A stretch of DNA of 13,849 nucleotides from an uncultured Clostridia bacterium (GTDB taxonomy: Bacteria > Bacillota > Clostridia > Christensenellales > UBA1242), in assembly GCA_944381255.1 (NCBI GenBank), contig CALWKL010000032.1, positions 1 through 13,849 of the forward strand. Direction: 5' to 3'. This document shows positions 1 through 8,195 of this stretch, in pieces; position 1 is the stretch's first letter; each line of letters opens with the position of its first letter. The notes under the pieces are model-generated. The model saw nothing but the letters and a program-made list of their open reading frames with translations, searched no databases and was not told the origin of the DNA. The translations under genes and the position numbers were made by a program.

Positions 1-194
1 CTCTAGGAGTCCCAATTATTTCTATAGGCGTGCCTATGATGATAAATGCTAAAAATTTTACTCAACTAGATAATTTACCAAATATTATCCTTACTCCCAA
101 AGAGGTGGATATTTTTACTCATACTGCAAGTAAAGTATTATCTAGGGCTATTAATATTGTAGTACATGGAGAAAAACATAAAAATTTCTTTTAA
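1..194 (+). CDS. gpr: GPR-type germination (spore) protease, C-terminal end only
   Basis: The frame starting at base 3 gives 63 residues ending at the TAA at 192-194; the 5' end lies outside the window. It starts LGVPIISIGVPMMINA, matching the conserved LGIPVIAIGVPTVVDA block of GPR. It continues with LTPKEVD and then SKVLSRAINIVVH, matching the C-terminal TPKEVD...LIASGLNEALH block of Bacillus GPR. GPR is the A25-family aspartic peptidase that degrades small acid-soluble spore proteins during germination; its catalytic aspartates lie upstream and cannot be checked here. Only about 15 residues separate the two blocks, whereas Bacillus GPR has roughly 80, so this is a shortened form. The identification rests on two motifs in a fragment. 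A related peptidase of the same fold is the alternative. Confidence 0.8.
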   Translation, partial: LGVPIISIGVPMMINAKNFTQLDNLPNIILTPKEVDIFTHTASKVLSRAINIVVHGEKHKNFF

Positions 195-233
195 ATTAAA
201 GCAAAATAAAAATATTTTTCATAAATACTTATT

Positions 234-989
234 ATGGCTATCAAAAAATCTAATAGGAAAGTTTTGTTTTTGGACTCGGGTATTGGAGGGCTAGTGCAGA
301 TGCATCAGGCGTATCAAAAGTATCCGCACCTAGAATATATATACTTTGCTGATTATCTTAGTTTGCCTTACGGCAACAAGTCGCCAGTAATTTTGCGCCA
401 AAATTTATATAATATTATCAAAACTTTGCATGCAAAATTTAATTTTGGTACCGTTGTTTTGGCATGCAACACAGCGACAAGCGTAGCGATAAGTTATTTG
501 CGAGAGTATTTGCCTAGCATAAATTTTATCGGCACCGAGCCTGCAGTAAACCTAGCATATCATATGGGGTATCGGCAAATTCTTGTGCTGGCTACGCACA
601 ATACCATTCGCTATAACAAGACTTTATGGCGCTTTAGCCTAAACCCAGAGATAAAGTTATGGTTGCAAGCGATGCCAAGACTAGCCCAGAATGTAGAGGT
701 AAATATTGATGACTTAAGTGTAGCCTTCACGCAGATTCGACCTGTTATAAGTAAATATTTAAATAAAATTGATTGCGTAGTTTTGGGTTGCACGCACTAT
801 ACTTTGCTTAAAAATTCGATTGAAAAGTTTATGTCTGTGCCTGTATTAGATGGTAATTTGGGGGTGATAAACCGTATGGCAAATTATGTTACAGAAGGTA
901 AAAAAGCAAAAATTATTTTTCTCACAAATGAAGAAAAAAAGTTAAATAGAATACAAAAATTGTGGGATATGCTAGAAGACTGGAGGTAA
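234..989 (+). CDS. murI: Glutamate racemase MurI/RacE
   Basis: A 251-residue cytosolic enzyme that interconverts L- and D-glutamate to supply D-Glu for peptidoglycan stem peptides. The N-terminal DSGIGG (residues 14-19), the FADYLSLPYG block (38-47), the first catalytic cysteine in ACNTATS (Cys78) and the second in GCTHY (Cys186, with His188) are all in the expected order. The length is at the short end of the usual 255-270. ATG 234 is the only plausible start: a stop lies in frame at 222-224, and starting later would cut into the DSG strand. I see no convincing Shine-Dalgarno in front of it. It lies 39 bp after gpr and 6 bp before glmS; both products feed cell-wall precursor synthesis, so murI and glmS probably form one transcript. 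Confidence 0.93.
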   Translation: MAIKKSNRKVLFLDSGIGGLVQMHQAYQKYPHLEYIYFADYLSLPYGNKSPVILRQNLYNIIKTLHAKFNFGTVVLACNTATSVAISYLREYLPSINFIGTEPAVNLAYHMGYRQILVLATHNTIRYNKTLWRFSLNPEIKLWLQAMPRLAQNVEVNIDDLSVAFTQIRPVISKYLNKIDCVVLGCTHYTLLKNSIEKFMSVPVLDGNLGVINRMANYVTEGKKAKIIFLTNEEKKLNRIQKLWDMLEDWR

Positions 990-995
990 CCAAAA

Positions 996-2813
996 ATGTG
1001 TGGAATAGCAGGCTGTAGTGGTGGCAAAAGAGGAATAAAGAGTGTAATGAATATCCTGACTAGATTAGAGTACAGAGGGTATGATTCTAGTGGAATTGCA
1101 TATGTAGAAAATAATGACCTATGCGTAATCAAATCTCTAGGAAATTTGCAGTGCTTAAGGCGAGAAGTAAGTGAAAATACCAATGTTGATACTGTAATAG
1201 GTCATACTCGTTGGGCTACTCACGGTAAGCCAAGTATACAAAATGCACACCCTCATCTAGATGCTTCGGGGCGCTTGGCACTCGTACATAATGGCATAAT
1301 AGAGAACTATCAATTACTCCGTTCTGGGTTGTCAAAACAAGGGATATTATGTAATACTGAGACAGATACCGAAGTAATAGCAAAGCTAATAGGTGCCGCC
1401 ATTGTTGAAAAGGAAGAAACAGGGGCAATCATAAATGCAAAGACAGTGCTTACAGTACTAGCAAAACAACTTGGTTTTATGAAAGGCTCGTATGCTATTG
1501 CCTTTTTATTTCGCCCGTTGCCTAATTACATATTTTTTGCCAAAAATGGTAGCCCACTGGTAGTCGGTCAGGGGCAAGGTGCTACTTTTTTGGCTAGCGA
1601 TGAAAATGCAATAAAGGAAAATTGCACTGGGGTACTGCGCCTAAAAGATGGAGATATTGGGTATATAAATTATGAAAATATCTGTATTTATGATAAAAAA
1701 TTAAATAAAAAGAAAGTGCATCTAAGCAAGATTGACCAAGATGTAGAGGCGTTTAATTTATCAGGATATTCATCTTTTTTAAACAAAGAAATTGCCGAAG
1801 GAATAGGTGGTGCCTTAAAGACTTTGAGACGTGCAAAAAAAGAGATTGCAAGCACTTTGCCAGATAATATTTTTTTGACAGACTTTGACCTACATATTAC
1901 TGCTTGTGGGACAGCGCTACATGCTGGTAGAATAGCAAAATATTTGATAGAGCGTGAATTAAGAATACCAGTAAGTATTGATTTTGCTAGTGAGTTTAAG
2001 TACAAAAAGCCTATTTTGAGTAACAAAAGTATATGTATCTTCCTAAGTCAAAGTGGAGAGACTGCAGATACTCTGGGGTGTGTAGAGTTAGCAAAATCTT
2101 GTGGTGCTACAACTATTGGAATTACAAATGTCAAGGGTAGTAGAATTGCAGAAGCGGTAGATTATTGCTTGTATACTTATGCTGGAGTAGAAATTTCTGT
2201 CGCTTCTACTAAGGCATACCTTGCTCAATTAGCGCTTATTTACGCATTGGTCTTTTATTTAGCAGGAGTCAAGGGCAAAAAATTATCCTTCTCCCTTCAC
2301 GATATTACTTATATATTACATAGATTGGAAAATAGAAATTATTTGTCGAGTCTAAATAAGTACCTAAATCTCATAAAACAGCAATCTAGCCTATATTTTG
2401 TGGGTAGAGGCATTGATTATTTTGTAGCGATGGAAGGGGCTCTAAAACTAAAAGAAATTTGTTATATACACTGTGAAGCATTTGCAGGTGGAGAACTAAA
2501 GCATGGCTCACTAGCCCTTATCAATGATAGCAGTGTGGTAGTAGCAATACTTACTCAAAAAAGTCTTATTGATAAGATGCTAAATAACATTCATGAATTA
2601 AATAGTCGAGGAGCAAAAGTCATACTACTTACGCCGTTTACAAAACTTGCCCCAGAGGTATTTGGCCTAATAAAATTAGAGCGCTGTCGTGATATGGTAA
2701 GCCCTTTTTGCTCCATAAAACCTCTGCAAGAATTGACTCTATATGTAGCGCAGAAAAAAGGTATTGACCCAGATAAACCACGAAATTTAGCGAAATCGGT
2801 AACGGTGGAATAA
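996..2813 (+). CDS. glmS: Glutamine--fructose-6-phosphate aminotransferase (isomerizing)
   Basis: GlmS makes glucosamine-6-phosphate from fructose-6-phosphate and glutamine, the entry step to UDP-GlcNAc. The protein has 605 residues, the normal length. It starts Met-Cys-Gly-Ile, so removal of Met exposes the N-terminal nucleophile of the class II glutaminase domain (about 1-225), which also has HTRWATHG (70-77) and HNGIIEN (98-104). Two SIS domains follow: CGTALHAG and SQSGETADT (304-359), then EGALKLKEI and GELKHG (480-504). The C terminus LAKSVTVE carries the catalytic lysine (Lys600). The ribosome binding site GGAGG (982-986) lies inside the last codons of murI, implying translational coupling. 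No glmS ribozyme can fit, since the upstream gap is 6 bp. HGSLALI replaces the common HGPIALI, a minor change. Confidence 0.97.
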   Translation: MCGIAGCSGGKRGIKSVMNILTRLEYRGYDSSGIAYVENNDLCVIKSLGNLQCLRREVSENTNVDTVIGHTRWATHGKPSIQNAHPHLDASGRLALVHNGIIENYQLLRSGLSKQGILCNTETDTEVIAKLIGAAIVEKEETGAIINAKTVLTVLAKQLGFMKGSYAIAFLFRPLPNYIFFAKNGSPLVVGQGQGATFLASDENAIKENCTGVLRLKDGDIGYINYENICIYDKKLNKKKVHLSKIDQDVEAFNLSGYSSFLNKEIAEGIGGALKTLRRAKKEIASTLPDNIFLTDFDLHITACGTALHAGRIAKYLIERELRIPVSIDFASEFKYKKPILSNKSICIFLSQSGETADTLGCVELAKSCGATTIGITNVKGSRIAEAVDYCLYTYAGVEISVASTKAYLAQLALIYALVFYLAGVKGKKLSFSLHDITYILHRLENRNYLSSLNKYLNLIKQQSSLYFVGRGIDYFVAMEGALKLKEICYIHCEAFAGGELKHGSLALINDSSVVVAILTQKSLIDKMLNNIHELNSRGAKVILLTPFTKLAPEVFGLIKLERCRDMVSPFCSIKPLQELTLYVAQKKGIDPDKPRNLAKSVTVE

Positions 2814-2819
2814 TTATAT

Positions 2820-2850
2820 AAATCAACAAAAAAGTTGTTGATTTTTTTTT
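2820..2850 (+). terminator. Rho-independent terminator after glmS
   Basis: A perfect 10-bp inverted repeat has arms at 2820-2829 and 2835-2844 around a 5-nt loop, followed directly by a T-run to 2850. It begins 7 bp after the glmS stop. The stem is AT-rich (3 G-C pairs), so termination may be partial and some read-through into lon is possible. Its 3' arm overlaps the proposed -35 box of the lon promoter. Confidence 0.75.
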
Positions 2851-2866
2851 GTTTTTAATGTATAAT
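2838..2866 (+). promoter_or_regulatory. Sigma-A-type promoter for lon
   Basis: TTGATT (2838-2843), a 17-bp spacer and a perfect TATAAT (2861-2866) form a good housekeeping promoter. Transcription would start near 2873 and give a leader of about 30 nt. AGGAG (2886-2890) is the ribosome binding site, 12 nt before the lon ATG, which is rather long spacing. No CIRCE element (HrcA) and no CtsR-type GGTCAAA repeat is visible, so heat-shock control of lon through those repressors is not supported here. Confidence 0.65.
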
Positions 2867-2902
2867 TAAATGCTAAATTTTTTATAGGAGATTAAGTGAG
2901 TA

Positions 2903-5320
2903 ATGCAACCAAATGACGAGCAAAAAAAGATAATGGAGGAAGAAATACAGGCTGTGTCTGCTGATGAAGTAGACCCTGTCGCTGATGATAGAAGCATCAA
3001 GACTAAGCAAACAATTTTCAATGCCTTATATTTGTCTAATATTGTACCAGTACCTGGAGCCAATATTACCCTTACATGCGATATAAATAACGAGGCAGAG
3101 GCACAAGGTATGCAAGAAGCCTTTGATAAAGGGGAGTATATCGCTATAGTCGCTAGTCGTGAGCCTGTACTTGAGGTAAATATCAATTTGTTATACGATG
3201 TCGCTTGTATGTGCACTATTAAGAGTGTTTTTCATGAAAATGGCAGTACAAGGGTGGTCGCTACCGCAGTAGCTAGACTAAAAATAGATAGATTTATAAA
3301 AGACAATATCTTTAGAGTGGAGGCAAAAGTCGCTAGGGAGCGCAATGTAGATACTGCACATGCTTATGAGTGTATGGCTCGTATAAAGGCTTTTGTGCGT
3401 GATTTAATTGATGATAGAGTATTGCCTCCTACCTTGAGGGCTAATCTAGTAGATACCGATATGAACACTAGCGAATTTGCTGATTCTATGGTGCATTTGT
3501 TAGCCAAAGATGACCCTGAATTGCAAGCTACTTTTTTAGCTGAGTTGGACGTGGAGAAGAGACTTGAGTCAATACTAGTACTTACTCGTGAATTTGCCCA
3601 GAAAGTAGAGTTACGCAGAGAAATCGATGATAAGGTAAACGCTAATTTACAGAAGTCGCAGAAAGAGATGTTTTTGCGTGAGCAATTGCATGTCATCAAT
3701 GATGAGTTAAATGGCGATGTAGATGAGAATGAGGAATTTATCCGAAAGGTAAAAGAACTCGGTATGCCAAAAGACTCAGAAGAGAAAGTTATCAAAGAAA
3801 TTAACCGTATGAACAAATTACCTTTTGGTTCTCCAGAACTTGGCTACATTCGTAATTTTGTAGAGACAGTCATTGAATTGCCTTGGAGCAAAAGGTCAGA
3901 GGATAATATCGATATTAATAAGGCTCGTGAAATATTGAATAACGAACACTACGCCTTAGAAAAAGTAAAAGAGCGCATTCTTGAGACTTTGGCAGTAATC
4001 AAACTTACTAAAAAGGTAAATGCTCAAATTATCTGTCTAGCAGGCCCTCCTGGAGTAGGTAAGACTTCTATTGCAAAATCTATTGCCAATGCTATGGGGC
4101 GTGAGTTTGTACAAGTAAGTCTAGGCGGCGTAAATGATGAAAGTGTAATACGTGGACACCGTAGGACTTATGTGGGTGCAATGTGTGGTAGGATACTAGC
4201 AGGTATGAAGCAAGCAGGGACAATAAACCCAGTGTTCCTATTAGATGAAATAGACAAAATGACTAGTGATGCAAGAGGGGACCCTGCTAGTGCTTTGCTA
4301 GAAGTGCTCGACCCTGCGCAAAATGACCACTTTAAAGATGCGTTTTTGGAATTGCCATATGACTTAAGCCAAGTAATGTTTATACTTACAGCCAATGACA
4401 AAGATGCTATTCCTTACGCATTGCGTGATCGTATGGAGATAATTTCTCTACGCTCTTATACTGAATTTGAAAAGACTGAAATTGCTAAGAATTATTTGAT
4501 TCCTAAAGCAGAACAACAGTCTGGTTTGCCAAAAGGCACTCTAAAACTTTCTGATAGTTTGATTCGAAAAATTATCTCTGAATATACCTTTGAAGGTGGT
4601 GTGAGAAACCTAGAGCGCAAAATATATAGTATCGCTCGTAAATATGCTACTTTTATAGTTACTGGAGAAAAATTTGTAGATATTACTGAGGATAATATTG
4701 AAGATTTCCTTGGTACAGAGAGAATTAAAGATTTGGATATCTATAAGGCTGGTGCAGTAGGAGAGGTAGTAGGACTATCAGTATTAGGGGGCATAACTGG
4801 TAATGTAATGCTGATAGAGTCAACTCTGTCCGAAGGAAAGCCGGAGATAAAGCTTACTGGTTTACCTGGCGATATGATGAAAGAATCTGTAGAGCAAGTA
4901 TATACCTTGGTAAAGTCTCGTGGAAGTGATTGGGGTATATCACATGATGTGTTATCAAAAAACACCATTCATGTCCATGTTGCACCAGTGGCAGGCAAAG
5001 TCGATGGTCCCAGTGCGGGTATCTCTATGACTACTGCTGTGGTCTCTGCTCTTACTGGTATACCTACAAAACCTGGTGTAGCACTTACTGGTGAAATCAG
5101 TATTCGTGGCAGGGTATTACCAATAGGTGGAGTAAGGGACAAACTAATAGCGGCAGACCGTGCTGGTGTAAAACTTTGTATTATTCCAAAAGACAATGAG
5201 GCTGACCTACGTGATGTTCCACAAGATGTAAAGGATAGAATGGAAATTAAGACTGCTAGTAATATCGATGAAGTATTAGAGTACGCACTAGCACGCAGAC
5301 CAGAAGCTTTGGCAAATTAA
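2903..5320 (+). CDS. lon: ATP-dependent protease LonA
   Basis: An 805-residue cytosolic AAA+ protease that unfolds and degrades damaged and regulatory proteins as a hexamer. Residues about 36-230 form the substrate-binding LAN domain and 230-350 the helical linker. The ATPase follows, with Walker A GPPGVGKT (381-388), Walker B VFLLDE (444-449) and the LPYDLSQVMFILTAN segment. The C-terminal protease has Ser704 in DGPSAG and Lys747 in GGVRDKLIAA, the Ser-Lys dyad. The length fits the family. The usually invariant GGVRDEAEIRGHRRTY reads GGVNDESVIRGHRRTY (409-423), and the start of the protease domain has an unusual VLGGITGN, so the protein is somewhat divergent while catalytically complete. It is first in a unit with ysxC, a common Firmicute pairing. 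ATG 2903 was chosen because the AGGAG upstream serves it; Met11 has no such site. Confidence 0.97.
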   Translation: MQPNDEQKKIMEEEIQAVSADEVDPVADDRSIKTKQTIFNALYLSNIVPVPGANITLTCDINNEAEAQGMQEAFDKGEYIAIVASREPVLEVNINLLYDVACMCTIKSVFHENGSTRVVATAVARLKIDRFIKDNIFRVEAKVARERNVDTAHAYECMARIKAFVRDLIDDRVLPPTLRANLVDTDMNTSEFADSMVHLLAKDDPELQATFLAELDVEKRLESILVLTREFAQKVELRREIDDKVNANLQKSQKEMFLREQLHVINDELNGDVDENEEFIRKVKELGMPKDSEEKVIKEINRMNKLPFGSPELGYIRNFVETVIELPWSKRSEDNIDINKAREILNNEHYALEKVKERILETLAVIKLTKKVNAQIICLAGPPGVGKTSIAKSIANAMGREFVQVSLGGVNDESVIRGHRRTYVGAMCGRILAGMKQAGTINPVFLLDEIDKMTSDARGDPASALLEVLDPAQNDHFKDAFLELPYDLSQVMFILTANDKDAIPYALRDRMEIISLRSYTEFEKTEIAKNYLIPKAEQQSGLPKGTLKLSDSLIRKIISEYTFEGGVRNLERKIYSIARKYATFIVTGEKFVDITEDNIEDFLGTERIKDLDIYKAGAVGEVVGLSVLGGITGNVMLIESTLSEGKPEIKLTGLPGDMMKESVEQVYTLVKSRGSDWGISHDVLSKNTIHVHVAPVAGKVDGPSAGISMTTAVVSALTGIPTKPGVALTGEISIRGRVLPIGGVRDKLIAADRAGVKLCIIPKDNEADLRDVPQDVKDRMEIKTASNIDEVLEYALARRPEALAN

Positions 5321-5348
5321 ATAAAAAATAGGGGACAAATATATTAAA

Positions 5349-5930
5349 ATGATTATAAAATCGGCAGAATTTGTACGCAGTGTCGCAAATCCAAATGATT
5401 TGAGTGTATACTCTTTGCCCGAGTTTGCTTTCGTGGGTAGGAGTAATGTAGGTAAGTCAAGCCTTATCAATTCTCTTGCAAACAAGAAGAAATTGGCTAA
5501 GACAAGTAGTACACCTGGGCGTACCAAACTTATCAATATTTTTAAAATAAATAATGCATTTCATCTTATTGATTTGCCAGGTTATGGCTTTGCTCAAGCG
5601 AGTAAATCAGAGCAAGCTAGTTGGCAAGGTCTGATTGGTTCTTATCTTGAGAATAGTGCAAATTTGCGCAGAGTATTTGTACTAGTAGATATAAGACATG
5701 AACCTACGGAAAAAGATAAATTGATGCTAAGTTACTTGTATACATATAACATTCCTTTTAATATTGTGGCAACCAAAGCTGACAAAATCGCTCGTGGTCA
5801 AATTAATAAGCAAGTCAGTTTGATAGCGAATACCTTGGGCGTGGGAATAGATGATATAATAGTAACTAGCAATATGGACAAGACGGGCAATTCTAAGATT
5901 TTAGATTTGATAGAAAATTTAATGAAATAA
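5349..5930 (+). CDS. ysxC: Ribosome biogenesis GTP-binding protein YsxC/EngB
   Basis: A 193-residue TRAFAC-class GTPase needed for late assembly of the 50S subunit. All G motifs can be read: G1 GRSNVGKS (30-37), the G2 threonine in TPGRTKLIN (Thr59), G3 DLPG (75-78) followed by YGFA, G4 TKAD (142-145) and G5 TSN (173-175). The short single-domain architecture is typical of EngB and excludes EngA (two G domains) and Era (KH domain). It lies 28 bp after lon, matching the conserved lonA-ysxC order of Bacillus. AGGGG (5330-5334) is the only ribosome-binding-like sequence and lies 14 nt before the ATG, so expression may depend partly on coupling to lon. Confidence 0.95.
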   Translation: MIIKSAEFVRSVANPNDLSVYSLPEFAFVGRSNVGKSSLINSLANKKKLAKTSSTPGRTKLINIFKINNAFHLIDLPGYGFAQASKSEQASWQGLIGSYLENSANLRRVFVLVDIRHEPTEKDKLMLSYLYTYNIPFNIVATKADKIARGQINKQVSLIANTLGVGIDDIIVTSNMDKTGNSKILDLIENLMK

Positions 5931-5939
5931 CGAGGGAGT

Positions 5940-8195
5940 ATGGTTTTAAACGGTGTTATCGAGAGTATAGTTTTCCAAAACAAGCAGAACGGCTTTACAG
6001 TCGCTCGAGTTTTGGTAAATAATGAAAAGATAACTATCGTAGGTACACTTTCTCGTATTTATGAAGGGCAAGAAATATGTGCTACTGGACATTTGGTAGT
6101 TGATTCTCGCTTCGGCGAACAGTTTAGAGTGGAGAGCTTTAGTCTAAAGGAACCAAAATCTACTGATGGCATAATGAGATACTTATCTAGTGGACTCATA
6201 TCAGGCATAGGCCCTGCTATTGCACAACGAATTGTAGATAAGTTTGGCGTAGACACTTTAGATGTTATTGAACTTACTCCTATGCGCTTGAGTGAGGTAA
6301 GAGGGGTCAGTACTAAAAAAGCGATGGAGATTGGAGAGACTTTTTTAAAACTTAAGCAAATGCAAAATGTAGTTATGTTTTTGCAAGAATACAATATTTC
6401 CACCAATATGGCAGTAAAAATCTTCAATAGGTATGGTGAGAATGCTCGTGAGATTATCCAAAAAAATCCATACCGCTTGGTAGAAGAAATGAGCAGGATA
6501 GGCTTCAAAACTGCTGATAAAATTGCCCTAAAAGTCGGTATACCAGAAGATAGTAAATTTCGTATCCGAGCAGGTTTAGTGCATGTATTGAATGAGTCTA
6601 GCGAGAGAGACGGTAATACCTATATGCCTATCGACGAGGTCTATGTACAGATTTCAAAACTCTTAAACCTTGATATTACAGACAAATTTGCTATTTTGAG
6701 TGATGTTATCAATCAAATGGTATTGGAGAGTGTGATAAAACGTTGTACCTTTCACGATATGGAGTGCTTAATGTTAGTCAAGTATTATAATACTGAACTC
6801 AAAGTTGCCGCAAAATTAATAGCACTCAATAGCGCAGGTAACAATGATGAAGATATTAGTGCCGAGATTGATACTTTTGAGCAAATAAATGGGGTGAAGT
6901 TACACCCAGACCAGCGCACTGCAGTAAGCCTAGCAGTGAATAATGGTGTATGTGTAATCACTGGTGGACCCGGTACTGGTAAAACTACAATAATTAAATG
7001 TATCTTATCAATTCTGGGTAGCCGTAATAGAAGGGACAGTATAGCACTTTTGGCACCTACAGGTAGGGCAGCTAAGAGAATGAGTGAGAGTACTGGGAGC
7101 GATGCTAGCACTATACACAGAGCGCTAATGATTGACTATGAAGATGGCGAGACTAGGTCTGATAATGCTTCCTTCCGTTATAACGAAACGAATAAGTTTC
7201 CTTATGACATAGTGATAGTAGATGAGGTTTCTATGGTAGATGTAAACCTTATGTATTCACTGGTTAGCGCACTCAAAGGTGGTACAAAGCTTATCCTTGT
7301 AGGAGACAAAAATCAATTGCCTAGTGTGGGCGCTGGTAATGTTTTGGCTGATATTATAAATTCCAAAGTCATTGCTTGTGCTCAACTTACTCATATATAT
7401 AGGCAGAGCGAGGAGAGTTTGATTATATCTAATGCCCATGCGATAAATGCTGGTCAAATGCCTACCATTGATAATAAGAGTAAAGATTTTTTTTACGAAG
7501 AAAAGCAGACTCAAGAAGATATTGCTAATACCATACTTAGCCTAGTATCTACGAGGTTGCCTAAGTATCTTGGAATAGACTCACTCAAAATTCAAGTGTT
7601 AGCGCCTATGCGTGCTGGCGTTTGTGGTATCGATGCTCTCAACAATATTATTCAAAATAAGATTAATCCAGCTAGTTTAGATAAGCCTGAGATGCGCTTT
7701 GACTATACTCTATTTCGCTTGGGAGATAAAGTAATGCAGACTTCTAACAACTATACTCTTGTGTGGCGAAAGATGAGGAAAAACGGCAGTTTTGAAGATG
7801 GAGAGGCTGTATTTAATGGCGATATAGGTTTTGTTACAGCAGTAAACAAAGATACCGACAGTTTAGAAGTTACCTTTGATGATGGCAGAATAGCAGAATA
7901 CAATAGGGAAGATGCACGACAATTGATGCTGAGTTATGCAATCACCATTCACAAGAGTCAGGGTAGTGAATTTGATGTGGTCGTCATGCCAATAATAGCT
8001 GGTGCAAGCAGTATTCTAACACGGAACCTACTTTATACTGGAGTAACTCGTGCAAAAAAAATGGTAGTGTTGGTCGGCTCAAAACGCAATTTACATATTA
8101 TGGTAGCGAACAATTATACTGCTAAGAGATATAGTGCCTTGGGTATTTTCTTGGAAAAGCAAAATCAAAATTTTGGAGGACTAAATGGAGAGTAA
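5940..8195 (+). CDS. recD2: RecD2-type ATP-dependent 5'-3' DNA helicase
   Basis: A 751-residue SF1B helicase of the stand-alone RecD2 family, linked to DNA repair and replication-fork handling in bacteria without RecBCD. It has an N-terminal OB-like region (1-75), helix-hairpin-helix segments (about 80-200), Walker A GGPGTGKTT (342-350), the APTGRAAKRM block (372-381), Walker B VDEVSMVD (427-434), VGDKNQLPSVGAG (454-466) and THIYRQ (484-489). The inserted SH3-like region lies around 590-665, followed by AITIHKSQGSEFD (667-679) and YTGVTRAKK (699-707). Length and order fit RecD2 and not RecD of RecBCD. It starts 9 bp after ysxC; GAGGGAG (5932-5938) lies almost against the ATG, so spacing is short. 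The end overlaps comF by 11 bp. Confidence 0.95.
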   Translation: MVLNGVIESIVFQNKQNGFTVARVLVNNEKITIVGTLSRIYEGQEICATGHLVVDSRFGEQFRVESFSLKEPKSTDGIMRYLSSGLISGIGPAIAQRIVDKFGVDTLDVIELTPMRLSEVRGVSTKKAMEIGETFLKLKQMQNVVMFLQEYNISTNMAVKIFNRYGENAREIIQKNPYRLVEEMSRIGFKTADKIALKVGIPEDSKFRIRAGLVHVLNESSERDGNTYMPIDEVYVQISKLLNLDITDKFAILSDVINQMVLESVIKRCTFHDMECLMLVKYYNTELKVAAKLIALNSAGNNDEDISAEIDTFEQINGVKLHPDQRTAVSLAVNNGVCVITGGPGTGKTTIIKCILSILGSRNRRDSIALLAPTGRAAKRMSESTGSDASTIHRALMIDYEDGETRSDNASFRYNETNKFPYDIVIVDEVSMVDVNLMYSLVSALKGGTKLILVGDKNQLPSVGAGNVLADIINSKVIACAQLTHIYRQSEESLIISNAHAINAGQMPTIDNKSKDFFYEEKQTQEDIANTILSLVSTRLPKYLGIDSLKIQVLAPMRAGVCGIDALNNIIQNKINPASLDKPEMRFDYTLFRLGDKVMQTSNNYTLVWRKMRKNGSFEDGEAVFNGDIGFVTAVNKDTDSLEVTFDDGRIAEYNREDARQLMLSYAITIHKSQGSEFDVVVMPIIAGASSILTRNLLYTGVTRAKKMVVLVGSKRNLHIMVANNYTAKRYSALGIFLEKQNQNFGGLNGE

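Noticed and set aside
208..219. A/T palindrome between gpr and murI as a terminator
   Set aside because: It is pure A and T with no loop and no U-tract beyond its own arm, so a stable terminator hairpin is unlikely.
990..995. glmS ribozyme upstream of glmS
   Set aside because: Only 6 bp separate murI and glmS, and the 39 bp before murI are far too short for the ribozyme.
3364..3816. Minus-strand open frames such as those within lon (3364-3816), recD2 (6059-6508) and secA (11113-11484)
   Set aside because: They are antisense to well-supported genes, Ser/Leu/Ile-rich as expected of shadow frames, and show no domain motifs.
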